Positions 1 to 11,050 of a stretch of DNA of 64,000 nt are shown piece after piece. Position 1 is the first letter of the stretch, and each line of letters starts with the position of its first letter. Position numbers and translations under genes: made by a program. Where the stretch lies: positions 63,321,633 through 63,385,632 of the forward strand of contig OY744525.1 of the NCBI GenBank assembly GCA_963556195.1. Direction: 5' to 3'. The notes under the pieces were generated by a model that saw only the letters and a list, made by a program, of their open reading frames with translations, ran no database searches and was not told the DNA's origin. The DNA is from Sepiola atlantica. Lineage: Eukaryota; Mollusca; Cephalopoda; Sepiida; Sepiolidae.

Positions 1-391
1 ATTTTCTAAGGATTCGGCCATTGCCTTTCATATGTGTGCATTTGATTTGCCCTTATATAAAAGAATCAGCAAATATACCCATCTCGGATGCAATTGCATC
101 AGGGAGGTCGTTTATGAAAATCAGGAATAATAAAGGTCCAAGAATCGACCCCTGGAGCACACCCACATTAATGTGATGTTTAGATGTCCGACCATCGAGC
201 ACGACCGGGATATTTCTTTTAGCTAAGAAGGATTTGATTATATTAAATATTCGTCCAGTAATACTGTACAAATTAATTTTCATGAGAAGACCTTCATGCC
301 AGACCTTGTCAAAGGCTTTGGATATGTCAAGCGCTACTGCCCTAGCTTCATCAGCCTTGTCTAGTGTATGGTATATGAGTTTGCTGTTATT
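1..391 (-). pseudogene. LINE reverse transcriptase fragment (window-edge truncated)
   Basis: Minus-strand fragment of an APE-type non-LTR retrotransposon. The reading frame at 53-283 carries RT motif B (GVLQGSILGPLLF followed by INDLPD). The polymerase motif that should read FADD reads FADS and is followed by a stop, so the catalytic aspartate pair is broken. The stretch aligns by eye along its length with 8,505-8,895, so both belong to one LINE family. It is cut by the window start and its 5' side fades near 391. I am confident it is RT-derived; the clade (CR1/Jockey-like) is inference. Confidence 0.85.
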
Positions 392-774
392 CTTTTCAAA
401 TTAATAAAATCATATTATATCTATTCTACATCTTTTGTGCTCATCATTCTTCGATGCTTTCTAACAAATCAAGAAGAATGGGAAATCCAAGTTTGGCTTG
501 AGTCGGCCACCAAGACGGGTCACATGTATGAGCTTGGACTTCTGTTTGCCCCGAATCAGTCTTATGTATGAAATATATCCGAATTCCTGGTCGCCAGAGT
601 TGTGCGACATATGTTCGAAAAAAAATGTTAGTCCAAATAAGTCTGAATACATCGAAGCCAGTATTGTGGGATATAGGTTTTGAATCCTCATCGCCAATGT
701 TGTGACCTTGAAGTGCAAATAATAATTAAGACAACACGATAGTATATTTACAAGAGTGTATTTACAGAAGTACA
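392..774. other. No recognised feature
   Basis: AT-rich sequence with short chance frames on both strands and no recognisable repeat boundary. Confidence 0.5.
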
Positions 775-955
775 GAAAGTCTGCGTGCGATACTGTGACT
801 ATGGCTGTCACCAATGACTACCACCATAACTGCTACGACACTTAGTCGTAACTCTATTTATAGTGTCTGGAAGAATCCATCTATCCCTGAAATAGAGTAG
901 ATAAACATCATACCATAACAGTATTAGAATACAGTGCTACTTGATTGCATATGCA
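775..955 (-). repeat. Dispersed repeat R1 (LINE 3' UTR)
   Basis: Shares a collinear block with 46,812-47,010 on the same strand, and with 25,300-25,525 and 24,600-24,775 inverted. In the 47-kb copy R1 directly follows a minus-strand LINE C-terminus, so R1 is read as the 3' UTR of that LINE. Short frames inside it are repeat translations. Confidence 0.7.
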
Positions 956-1074
956 TACAGACACTTACCGAGAGTAATTGCCTGAATTTTGTGGATATAT
1001 TTGAACGTTTTTGGGGATTAATATTACTACTACTATGACTACTGCTGCTACGATTGTTATTAGGATTATCTTTG

Positions 1075-1420
1075 TCATATTTTTTTATTAAAAAGAATAT
1101 TTGTACACTCTTTGATATTGAGAAATATTTTTTTTCTTGAGATAAAAATCTCACTAACCTATATAATATTATTACACATGGTTACAACAAATAGACACCA
1201 AAGGTTAATTTGCTGTGAATGGCTGATCGACTCGAGACTTTAATCTCCTCACAAATAATAAATAAATGTACATGTTCCATTGTTCATAGATTAACAAAGC
1301 ACATACACAAAAAATAACTAAAAAATGTTAAACTTTTACTTCAAATTTATTTATTCATTTTGTGAATTGAAATGTCTTGTTTGGTTTCAAGTGCATATAA
1401 ACAAAAAATGTGTTTATTAA
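1075..1420. repeat. Dispersed repeat R2, copy 1
   Basis: Diverged copy of the block at 6,715-7,085. Shared landmarks are a T-rich run followed by ctcgag/cttgag, the phrase aatagacaccaaag, an ac(t)cgactcga motif, and a terminal segment around aacttttatt/ttgtgaa. No coding capacity and no family recognised. Confidence 0.6.
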
Positions 1421-1433
1421 AGAGAGATAGAGA

Positions 1434-1466
1434 GAAAGAGAGAGAGAGAGAGAAAGAAAGAGAGAT
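1434..1466. repeat. (AG)n microsatellite
   Basis: Purine-only AG repeat with a few AAAG interruptions. Confidence 0.9.
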
Positions 1467-1561
1467 TTCCAAGATGCTATAAGATTTATAGAGTAGGGTG
1501 CAGTTATGGCTACTAACCCTATCGGCTCTAAAGAGATTTCAATTTTTAAGTCGTTTTTATT

Positions 1562-1772
1562 CATACTAATGGGTCACCACTTAGTAAGGTCCAAGCCACT
1601 CGAGGATAAGGGTCAATGGGATTGTCAGTTGGATGATGACCAATACTATGAGAGGATTGGAAACGATAGATGAAAATGGAAGAATTTGATTATTTAAGAG
1701 GACGGTTCGACAGGTATTTGTTGACATTGAACTTGAAGAAAACCATGTTGTAGTCAGTAGGGAAGCAGTCTC
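1562..1772 (-). repeat. Dispersed repeat R3 (LINE 3' UTR)
   Basis: Collinear with 26,320-26,545 and with the short block 55,895-55,970, and inverted at 20,100-20,160. At 20 kb and 26 kb R3 lies directly downstream of an RT C-terminus, so it is read as a LINE 3' UTR. Confidence 0.65.
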
Positions 1773-1789
1773 ATATATATATATATCAT

Positions 1790-2190
1790 GGCATGAAACA
1801 TGTGTATATGGGTTAATTTTAAAATATTATTAGTAAATAATTATTGAAAGCTCTCGCTAGATTGAGCACTTTAAATAAGTTAACAACAAGCTGTTATTTA
1901 TAGCGTAATGCGATACTCTAGGCCCCACCTATTCAGTTCTCTTGACAGCTTGCTGATATGGCCGCTGAATTCGCCGTTTAGACGTTAATTTACTCTCACG
2001 TTTCTACGGCAATGCATGGTGGACACAGCGGTACGTGCTCCAACTACTGAGTCAAATACGATTTTTGTATTGGGATTCGAACTGTCGGACCGGCAGGGAT
2101 TGTCTCCTTCCATACTGATGATTGCAGATTTGGCATAAAACACATGTGTATATGGGTTAATTTGAAATATTATTTGTAAATAATTATATA
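1790..2190 (+). mobile_element. Retrozyme-like hammerhead element, partial tandem dimer
   Basis: The 3' part of one unit (1,790-1,845: GAAAC, short stem III, TATGGGTTAATT tail) is followed by a full unit ending in the same segment at 2,130-2,190. The two cleavage-position adenines (1,806 and 2,150) are 344 bp apart. The full unit has a 5' block (from about 1,866), a weak tRNA-like stretch with a TTCGAAC loop near 2,075, and then a hammerhead. A related single unit is at 63,334-63,621. It ends against a (TA)n array. Non-autonomous; mobilisation by PLE machinery is inference. Confidence 0.7.
2110..2155 (+). ncRNA. Hammerhead ribozyme, type I, decayed core
   Basis: CTGATGA at 2,115-2,121. Stem I CCATA/TATGG pairs perfectly (2,110-2,114 with 2,151-2,155). 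Stem III ACACATGTGT is self-complementary and H17 is A at 2,150. The GAAA strand has become TAAAA, so cleavage is probably lost. Confidence 0.7.
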
Positions 2191-2201
2191 TATATATATA
2201 G

Positions 2202-2250
<49 letters not shown>
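2187..2250. repeat. (TA)n arrays
   Basis: Two TA runs separated by gcataca. They abut the tail of the hammerhead element on the left and a minus-strand hammerhead relic on the right. Confidence 0.9.
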
Positions 2251-2299
2251 TAGATTTATGTAAACACAATTACGTGATCAATTTGCGTTTCAAGAAATC

Positions 2300-2400
2300 A
2301 ACAAACAACAGAATTGTGTACGATCGTTTCAGAGACAATGTATTTTTATTATTACTATCAGATCTCATTATTATCAGCAAAGGGTATAGAATTAAATGGA
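2300..2400 (-). ncRNA. Hammerhead relic (ACGATCGT stem III family)
   Basis: On the minus strand a degenerate CTGATAA is followed at a distance by TCTC, GAAAC, the self-complementary ACGATCGT and H17 = A. The same stem III and GAAAC occur in the better-preserved motif at 44,471-44,531. The stem II loop is long. Probably inactive. Confidence 0.5.
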
Positions 2401-2681
2401 AGGCATACAGACAGCATCAATAGACCATATACCAACATCTTCAATTACACATAAATTAGAAACTAGAGAGGAGTTGATGTATATAGTTCTCAAATTATAG
2501 TAGAGCAAGCTGAAGCATTGTTTAGGGATGTATCTAGGGGTTCAAAGATAAAGAAAACGGATGCAATATTGCATGTAGGGAGTAGCACATCATATTACAC
2601 AAAATGAGACAGACATAAACAGAGGCTGAGAGTCCGGCGTAGTAGGCCAACTATAGGTCCCCTTTTGTTTGGATTTGAAAC

Positions 2682-2719
<38 letters not shown>

Positions 2720-4269
2720 CACTAGATAAAGTGAAAGAATAAAATAAGGTGCAACTCAAATTTTATTAGCATTCAATGTGCAAGCAAAGTCCTTTAACGT
2801 CTTTAACTCATGAGTTTTCAAAGAAAATCTTCTGCTCAGAGGACCATTACCGCAATGACATTACTGCAGATAATAAAATTAAACATGAAAAATATATTTA
2901 AAAAATTTACATAAAAATACATAAAAGTATATAAAACATCAAATATATCAGCCCAAAACACACTTTTTTGGTAAACTAATACAGTTCATCCAAGTCATAA
3001 AGTTTAAAACAGCTTCAAGAAAGATATCAAAGAGGTTGATTAAAAATAATCCAGGTGGTGAATGGTAGTCCAAAAACGAAAAAGTTATCCAGGCAGGAAA
3101 TTTGTTTGCTATCGATGCAGTATATGACAGTGAAAAGTGTATCCAAGATGTATGCAAATTAATAAAACGATAGAAAAACCAAATCATATGAAAAGTTCAG
3201 AAAATCTCACGTGGTGTTGAATATTATAATTATTTGATAATAAATATTTTTTAATTATCATTAACATACGTATACGTTTCATCCTTGAGGAAACATCAGT
3301 GTGGAGATAACTGTTCTGTCGATCAAGCGATTGGTTAAGTATGATCCTGGCTAAGTGGTCTTTATTAAACAATCATTGTCGCTTTGATGGATTGACGATG
3401 ATGATGCGTATACTTAAGTATTATCATGGCCTCATGGCTTTTAAAACTAGATAGTATTGCTTCAGTGGACTGCATATAATAATGAGGACGTTAGATAGTA
3501 AAGACGGCATTATACCAAATGCTCTGATTGGTAGAGCAAGATCACGTGGGATTTGAGAGAGGATACTTTTCAAACAGGAGTTAGTTAAGCAATTGATAAA
3601 AGGCATCTGGCTTGGTCAAGATGCTTTTTTTTTTGTCCAACCTAGAAAAGGGGGAACGGAAGAATGTAAAATCCAAGGAGATTATGAAACAATCTACAAA
3701 CCGGCCGGTGATGATAGTTTGTAAGAATTACTAAATTAATATTATAAATGTACTACATTGTTCGTGGTCATCAGTTCATTCAATGCGTTCTAGCTGATCA
3801 CGAAGAAGACAACAAGATGATGAGCCAGACCCGGTTCAGTACATGGGAGAAAATGATCATGATGGAATATGACGGGTGTTAATGCTGTGTATTGAAATAC
3901 AGACCTACCCAGGTGCAGGTGCATTCAAGAAACTTGCGGATTAATTTGGGTGCTTTTGGACAATTACTATGTTACTAGGATTATCTTCATCGAATACAAA
4001 GTATTATACGAGAAGAAAACGTGACCCGTTAGGTCATCCATTGAATTGGGGTTAGATTATTTGAATCAGGAAAAAGGGAGTTTGCAAAGACAGTTAAATA
4101 TTAAAAAAATAAAAACACAAAGTGACAAATTAGTTGCTCACTTTCTGCTCGTTATATCTCTTCTCCTCGGCTACAAGTTAAATAGTTTTACTACTAGTTC
4201 TGTTATTTCTTTTTATTTTAATGGATTATTCGAATCTTTTTATTCTTTCCTTTCTTTTTTATATCTGAC

Positions 4270-4270
<1 letters not shown>
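2401..4270. other. No recognised gene
   Basis: AT-rich sequence with a (TA)n run at 2,686-2,718. Frames here are short and show no domain. Confidence 0.5.

Positions 4271-4320
<50 letters not shown>
4271..4320. repeat. (TA)n array
   Basis: About 25 TA units. The upstream 97-codon frame is mostly low-complexity and is not called as a gene. Confidence 0.95.
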
Positions 4321-4325
<5 letters not shown>

Positions 4326-5228
4326 CAAGGGAGGTGTGAGAGCGCTCTATCCCTTAATAGACTCACGAATGGCCTATGCTGGAAATCTCATTTCTTTGAT
4401 CAATCATAACTAAAAAACCAATAAACCAAATTAGTTAAAACTTTGACAAAAAATTTTTTTGATAGGTTCTATAAGTGTGTAGAATTTCAGCATCATTAGT
4501 CAAGGCAACCCAGAGATCCAGAAAGTGCAATCATGAAATCATGTTATCTGTGTGTACGTACGTATGTGACATCCTGTATCTCATCAACTATTTGATGGAT
4601 TCAGCTGATTTTTGGCAAAGATAGAGGTTCTAGGGTCTGGTTGATGGCATTTTAATTTCAGTTTACCATATACCTTAGTTTTCCAGAAAATTCCAAAAAA
4701 CTTAAAAATGACCATTGTATTGAGGCATAGCCTTTACAAAAGTAGTGACATTCCATGATAAATGCTAGTATACTGAAATCATATGCCCTTAATAGGGTTA
4801 AGATGAAAATTCAAATACACTAAATGTACAAAAGCAAGGAAATTCACAAATTTTTACACTTTTATTGTCATTAACGAAGAAGAACGCACAGAGAGACGTC
4901 ATTGGCGCGCGTTTAACTATTTGAAAAAGAAAGAATAACAAAACAGGCGTGCGGATAGACGTTAAAATGGGGACAAGGTGGAGAAGGGGGTAAACAAGAA
5001 TCAGAATGGAAAAGAAAATATGGATGATGTGTCGTAAAAAAGAAAAGTTTCCCTAATTAGGATCGTAGTGGCGCAATATATTGCAGTGTTTCAGTGCGGT
5101 TTTCGGCAGATGTTTGCCTAAGGAAATATATAAATATATAAAGCTATTTGTAAATAAACAAATTAGGCACTATAAAGCGGAGGTCAATGTTTATAAAACT
5201 AGACATTGTAGATATCATTTATGAGCGC
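4321..5228. other. No recognised gene
   Basis: No ORF, repeat match within the window or RNA motif that I can support. Confidence 0.45.
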
Positions 5229-5303
5229 TTCTTCCGTAGCCTAGTGGTAAGAGTTGCCAACTGTAGCTTAATCGCTATAAATATATTTTCATAACTTACT
5301 CTC

Positions 5304-5307
<4 letters not shown>
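5229..5307 (+). other. tRNA 5'-half fused to a PLE terminal sequence
   Basis: 5,229-5,265 reads like the 5' half of a tRNA (A-box-like TAGCCTAGTGGTAAGAG). It runs straight into the PLE terminal sequence (tataaatatattttcataactta) seen at 12,447-12,470. The chimera ends at a (TA)n array. The T-arm half is absent. Confidence 0.5.

Positions 5308-5374
<67 letters not shown>
5308..5374. repeat. (TA)n array
   Basis: About 33 uninterrupted TA units forming the left boundary of the foldback that follows. Confidence 0.95.
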
Positions 5375-5377
<3 letters not shown>

Positions 5378-5605
5378 AAATGAAAGGATCAAATAAATCT
5401 GACGTTATGAATTAAAAAGAAACATTGGAAGACCTAAAACTCAAAGTTTCGCCCGACTGTTGCATGGGCTTTATCAAGAGTGAAAAAATGCTAAAAGTGG
5501 CAAAGACCGAGAAGATCTGTAATTTTGGGAATATATATAGTGATAAAGTTTATAAAATTTAAATCTGTTTAGAGAGGGAAGATATGCAAATATGTACAAA
5601 CATAT

Positions 5606-5669
<64 letters not shown>

Positions 5670-6031
5670 ATTATATATATAAATATACACATATACATAC
5701 AATAAGATAAAAAATAATAAATATAACAAATATAAAAAAAAAAAAATCCTTATGCATGTATATGTGCTCGAAATGTATATACAAAATATACATAGATGTA
5801 GTATTGGCAAAAGGAAAGGAGAAAATATAAAGAGAAAAAGTTGGGATCCAAAATACCTAATTTGCAAGCAGGGAATCACCCGGTGTCTAGCTTTAGATAG
5901 GTTGGAGGAGACATAATAGTAGCCCATTCTTTGTTTTATTGTAACTTTTAGCATTGTTTTCGCTCCTGATAAACCTCACGCAACAGTTGGGCGAAACGTT
6001 TATTTTAAAGGCTTCCGCTGTTCCTTTTTAA

Positions 6032-6035
<4 letters not shown>
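5375..6035. mobile_element. TA-bounded foldback with mirrored ribozyme-like ends
   Basis: 5,396-5,500 is inverted at 5,945-6,035, and each arm ends at a (TA)n array. Both arms contain a hammerhead-like core pointing outward: TTGATAA, GCCC stem, GGGC, GAAAC on the left (minus strand, about 5,437-5,480), and CTGATAA, stem, GGGC, GAAAC on the right (plus, about 5,945-5,985). The second G of CTGANGA is A in both, so activity is doubtful. The interior includes a (CA)n(TA)n run at 5,608-5,666 and no gene. Interpreted as a non-autonomous PLE-derived inverted repeat. Confidence 0.6.

Positions 6036-6094
<59 letters not shown>
6036..6094. repeat. (TA)n array
   Basis: About 29 TA units between the foldback and the next hammerhead element. 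Confidence 0.95.
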
Positions 6095-6097
<3 letters not shown>

Positions 6098-6319
6098 GTC
6101 TTTATCTTCACACTGTAATCGGCATAAATATAACTTAAATTCTCTGTATCATGTTATACTTTCCTATGGCCGTGAGGATAGAGTGAAAGCGTGTGGAGTC
6201 AAAGGTGATTCTGTGAACCGGGTTCATGTCTTATGAAATTATCACTTCCATACACTAATGAGAGTAAAAAGCTCGAAACGACGTCGTCTGTAGATAAATA
6301 TAATATTTATTTCAAAATA

Positions 6320-6330
<11 letters not shown>
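6095..6330 (+). mobile_element. tRNA-headed hammerhead element, family H1
   Basis: Order: ~65-bp leader, tRNA-like block at 6,163-6,232 (A-box-like TATGGCCGTGAGGATAGAG, B-box-like CGGGTTCATGTC), hammerhead at 6,251-6,292, and the AT-rich tail ending in (TA)n. The same order is found at 16,957-17,342 and, inverted, at 52,376-52,742. No coding capacity. Confidence 0.7.
6251..6292 (+). ncRNA. Hammerhead ribozyme, type I, G5 mutated
   Basis: Stem I TACA/TGTA; core CTAATGA (expected CTGATGA); stem II GAG/CTC at 6,262-6,274; GAAA at 6,275-6,278; stem III ACGACGTCGT palindromic; H17 = C at 6,288. The G-to-A change at core position 5 should abolish cleavage. Confidence 0.75.
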
Positions 6331-6361
<31 letters not shown>

Positions 6362-6392
6362 ACAGAGAGAGAGAGAGAGAAGGAGAGAGAGA
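6325..6392. repeat. (TA)n then (AG)n
   Basis: TA array continuing into an AG-rich run at 6,365-6,392. Confidence 0.9.
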
Positions 6393-6714
6393 CGAACACG
6401 AGATTGATAGAAACGGTATAAACGCAAGGGATGAGAGGTGGGTCAAACAACATAGGGTGAAAGAGGATGAGAGTGAGAGAAAGAAAGTTAGTAAGAAAGT
6501 TAGTAACTTGGTGAGTTAATTGTAATTTAAAGCTAATTAAAACAATTAAAATGAATTTAAAGAAAAAACATAACTCAATCCCAAAACTAAAAAAATATTA
6601 AGCATGTATTGTGTGTTATATCATTTAAATTAAATTATATTAAATTATATGAAAAAAAAAGCCTTAGGGAAACAAACGTTGATTAACGCAGCTTTAGTAT
6701 AATACACATTAAAT

Positions 6715-7085
6715 AAAAAAAAAGAAAATATTTTGTGCACGCTTTAATGTTGAGAATTGTTTCTATTTTTTTTTCTCGAGTGCAAATCTCATTGGCCAAT
6801 GTGACAGATTATTACAGTTCGTTACAGCTAATAGACACCAAAGTTTAATTTGATGCGAACGGTCAACCGACTCGATATTTAAATCCCAACCTCCACCCCA
6901 TCCCCTCCAAAAATATAAAAAAAGAATTAACAAAACTTTGATTCTAGATTAAAAAACAAACCCAAATAATAAAAAAAGAATCACAAACTAAAATGTCAAA
7001 GAATTTATCTTCAAAACTTTTATTACTTTTGTGAACTTAAATGTTTTGTATGCTGTGTTTCCAAGTGCTTGTCAAGAAAACAAAA
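6715..7085. repeat. Dispersed repeat R2, copy 2
   Basis: Diverged second copy of 1,075-1,420, same orientation. Confidence 0.6.
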
Positions 7086-7439
7086 AGACAAGATTTTAGT
7101 TTATCGGTACAAACTATGGTTTTATTATAGATCAGCGGCTCCTCTGGAAATACTGTTTATCTTTGATTTAGAGGCACAAATGAACCATAATACTCTACTA
7201 TCGCCTATAAACTTTAATCCTCGACAGACATTACTTTTCATCCGTCAATTTAAAGTCTTTAAAATCACTTTCAAATATCCATGTCTTGTACAAATATATC
7301 GGCCATGTTTTTTAAAATTATTATATATTAAAAATATAGTTCATATGATTTGGATGCGAACAGATGCATCTTCTTGTTAACTATTATCATGTCTGATTTC
7401 CTTGCTTGGATGAGTTTCTCTTTTTGTCCCTCCATGCCC

Positions 7440-7960
7440 CAGAAAATGTTGTGCTTTTCATTTGCCAATACTGTCTCTAGTTTGTATCTGTACCATTTTT
7501 CTGCATGTCAAAAGTGCATGCGTTAGCATAGTTCCCAGTGAACTGACTTACTCACACAGTCACGTCAGTTTTTATATTCTTTTGGGGCTATTATGTGGTT
7601 TACTGTTTCGTTTTTTTGTCCACAGAATCAACATTTACTATTTTTCTGGGATTTGTCTACCCTGGCTTTTATATAGTTTGTTCAGATAGCATTGTTTTGT
7701 CCGGCTGTCAGTAGCGATTCCGTTTCTCTATTCAAGTGTCCTTTTTGTAGTCATGTCCATGTGTTTCTGTGCACCTTTTCTTTGGTTAATTTTATAATAT
7801 AACTGCTTCTCTTCTACTTTTGTATTTCTCATCTTTTTCTTTCCAGTTTCACTGTATTGTTCATTTTGGCGGTGTATTTTGCAACACTAATCAATCTTTC
7901 TTTATTTTGAGTTATGCATTTTTCTAGTTTAAAATTTGTTTTTTTACATAGTTCAACCCA
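7440..7960 (-). pseudogene. LINE C-terminal fragment with CCHC-like finger
   Basis: Read on the minus strand with a few stops and shifts, it gives AI-TNYIKARVDKSQ, then SKC-stop-FCG followed by KNETVNHII. This matches the Cys-Cys-His segment of LINEs whose C-terminus carries a zinc finger and restriction-like endonuclease. Further downstream the frame is broken, but KEYK and VHWELC-like blocks are visible. Clearly dead. Family assignment rests on recognition of these motifs only. Confidence 0.6.
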
Positions 7961-7974
7961 AACAAGGCAGGCCG

Positions 7975-10205
7975 CCACTGAAGACGTAAGGGGCTATGAG
8001 AAATAGGGTGCAGGTTTTGGGGGTCATCCTAAGTTTAGAGCTGTGCAGTGAGATGTCTGTTTACATTAGTTTTAAATTTCTGCATGTCAGTACAGTCGGA
8101 GAAACAGGGAGCAGGGAGAGAGTTCCAGAGGCCGGCAGCACGAGGAAAGAAGCTATAGGAGTAGAAGGCTCTTCAGCATCTTGGGACCTCCACAGTGAAT
8201 GGATGGGATTTGGCTGATTGTTGATTGGTCTAGTGAATTTACGTCGATAGGACACTAGTGCAGCAAGTTCATCAGAGCACAATTCATTGAAGTACTTGTA
8301 AAACAGGCACAAGGATGCAACATTGCGGCGATGGGACAGGGGCTGGAGCTTGGTGGATAGTGAGGAACCTATTAAGTTAGCGACTCTTTCTTGGACCTTG
8401 TCTAAAAGGGAGAGACTAGTGGATGATGCACCAGCCCAGATTGTCTTTGCAGCATTAAAAGTTACCATCCATTTATGACCCCAATCCACTACAGCCTGGA
8501 GGTCACTTTCTAAGGATTAAGCTATTGCCTTGGATATGTGTGCATCCGTTTTGCCCACATGACGGGAGTAGAGCATGGTGTCGTCAGCAAATATACTTAT
8601 TTCAGTCTCAATGATATCAGGAAGGTCGTTTATGAAAATCAGGAACAGTAGAGGTCTAAGGATATAATCCCTGGACTACACCAGCATTTATGTCATGTTG
8701 CTTAGATGAACGCCATTGAGGGATACCTGGATCTTTCTTTTGGTTAGGAAGGATCTAATTATTTAAAATATTTGTTCAGTAATACCATATAACTGAATTT
8801 TTAGGAGAACTCCTTTATGCCAGACCTTGTCAAAGGCTTCGGATATATCAAGCACTACCGCCCTATCTTCATCTGCCTTGTCCAGTGTATGATATATGCA
8901 TTCAGAGATGACCGTTATGATATCCGCAGTAGATCGTGCTAGTCTAAATCCATACTGATGATCAGAAAGAAGTTTAGCATTAACTAAGGGCCGGATTATC
9001 GTTAGATTGATTAAGGATTCAAAGATTTTGGCAAAGATTGGGAGTAAACTGATTGGGCAGTAGTTTTGAGGATCAGTTCTGTCTCCAGAATTCTTGAAGA
9101 CTGGTACTACAGAGGTAATTTTCCAGCAATCAGGGAATCAAGATTCAGCACGGCATTTGTTGTAGAGTTTGGAGAGGACAGGGGCCAGTTCAGCAGAGCA
9201 TTTCTTTATTACTATTACTAGTATAAGATCAGGTCCACAACCTTGTGAGGTGTCAAAGTTTTTTATGATGTCCCTGACCTGAGATGGGTTGATGACCAGG
9301 TTTTCAAATGTGGCTTCAGTCCTCAATGGGAATTTAGAGAGAGGGTAGTTTACTGAGTACAAAGTGGAGTTTAAGGCGAAACACTGGGCAAGCAGTTGAG
9401 CCTTATCAGTTGCCGTGCAAACGACATCATTGTGGTTTGATAGCGGAGGAATTGTCGATTGTCCATTGTTCACCATACTATTGTAGATTTTCCAGAAATC
9501 GCGAGTACCTAGTTTCTGTGACTGAATGCGGTTTTTTGTTATCTCTGTATATCTTCTATTTGCTTTACCTATCACTACTTTACAATCATTTCATGACTCT
9601 ATAAATTTCTGTCGATTCGCAGTTGACTTATGGTGGCCGAATTTTAGGAATGCCTTCTGCCTCTCAGCAATAGCAGCTGCACATTTCAAGGTGAACCATT
9701 GAGGAGAGTGGGGTTTGCTAAAGAATTTTCGCATAGTGACATAAGCTTCAATGCCTGCTTTGACCCATTCGGTTAACTCATTTGCATACTGATCAGCAGG
9801 GAGTGAGAAGGTTTCAATCCATGGGGTGTCACTGATGTGATCTCTGAGGGATTAAAAATCAGCCTGCTCGTAGTTTCTCGTCGTTTTGAGCAACGGCTCT
9901 TCAGCTTTTGGATGAATTTTTAAGGTGATATAAATCATTACCACAATGTGATCAGAGTTTCCGAGTGGGCTATGTGCATTCACCACACAAGCCTCTGGTA
10001 GTGAGGTCAAGAACAGGTTGAGAAGTGAGGCTTCCTTGTCCGTACAATCAGGGAGGCAGGTTGGGAAAGTGACAGTGTGAGATGGGGTGAGCTAAGGAGT
10101 AATTAAACGTAAGCACGTGTATGCTTGGCCACCTGATTCTAACCTATGTTCTCTAGTCAAGGGGAGGGTGTTCTGAACATAAACTCCTAGCCCATGCATA
10201 TGTTT
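7975..10205 (-). pseudogene. APE-type LINE, 5' truncated and decayed
   Basis: Best-preserved LINE in the window. On the minus strand, from 10,205 downwards, the C-terminal half of an APE endonuclease reads through DSDKHMHGLGVYVQN to the catalytic-loop motif LGNSDH (about 9,945). A linker follows (reading frame 9,575-9,138, with RDFWKIYNSM and CGPD), then the RT core. At 8,489-8,061 DWGHKWMVTFNAAKT is joined directly to IWAGASSTSLSLLDKVQ, so sequence normally between RT and the thumb/C-terminal region appears deleted. The C-terminus retains LSHRRNVASLCLFYKYF. Stops and frameshifts run throughout. Relatives are at 1-391 and 62,350-63,006. It is 5'-truncated, as is usual for LINE insertions. Confidence 0.88.
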
Positions 10206-10317
10206 GTCAGAGTCTTTACGGTCTTTTTTTTATAGTGGGAGGTAGTCAGTCATGTAAAAGTGGCGAGTTTACCAACAACAAAAAATAAAACACAAAACGG
10301 AAATGCTATGATAATAT

Positions 10318-10678
10318 CTAGGCGATTATGTGGGAACATTCACAATATTTACGAGAACTGAAATACTATTTATTTACTTCACTGTGAATAATTTACGTGA
10401 CTGAAATAGGATTTAACAAAACGATTGTTTCTTTGCTATGAATTTTATGTATCCACATTTATTATGAAAAATCCGTGATTGTCTTCTCTTGTCACGAATG
10501 CAATTGTTCAAAAATGAAAGCAACTAAAATCGCTAGAATTACTAAACTGCGTTAGTGGCAAAGTTTTTTAGGGTGTAAACTATGACGGTGTGATGTTAAA
10601 GATTTACTGTAAATGCATTTAGATAAACGGTATTTCAGTCTTCGTAAATATTGTTAATCTTCACACGTAATCGCCTAG
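10318..10678. mobile_element. MITE with ~48-bp terminal inverted repeats
   Basis: Ends CTAGGCGATTATGTG and its near-complement CACACGTAATCGCCTAG; the inverted similarity continues inwards for about 48 bp (tacgagaactgaaatac / gtatttcagtcttcgta). Length 361 bp, no ORF. No target-site duplication visible. The terminal motif recurs at 40.1-41.1 kb. Confidence 0.65.
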
Positions 10679-10929
10679 ATAGTATTATAGAATTTATTTA
10701 AATATAACATTTCGTCCACATGTACTCCTTCAAAGACAGTAAAACATCCAAAATAGCCATGAGTTGCTATTAGTGTTTAATTCATTAATAACAGTTAAGA
10801 AATGATTTACCACTAACCCTAAGTTCGACTGGCAACACCCGCGGACTTAGAGTTATTGGTAGGGTAGTGGCATTCATGTGTAGTATTGTTAACAGAATAT
10901 ACAACAAAAATATTTTTTCTGCACTTTTA

Positions 10930-10983
10930 TATAACCACTGTAATCATTCACTGGATTTTACCTTGTGGACGTAAACTTACGTG

Positions 10984-11033
<50 letters not shown>

Positions 11034-11050
11034 CCCCCCCCCCCCCCCCC
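10930..11050. repeat. R4 terminus, (TA)n and poly-C
   Basis: 10,930-10,987 resembles, inverted, the R4 terminal block of 11,980-12,060. It ends at (TA)n 10,988-11,032, followed by a run of 18 C. The C run is a likely assembly or polymerase-slippage problem site. Confidence 0.6.
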
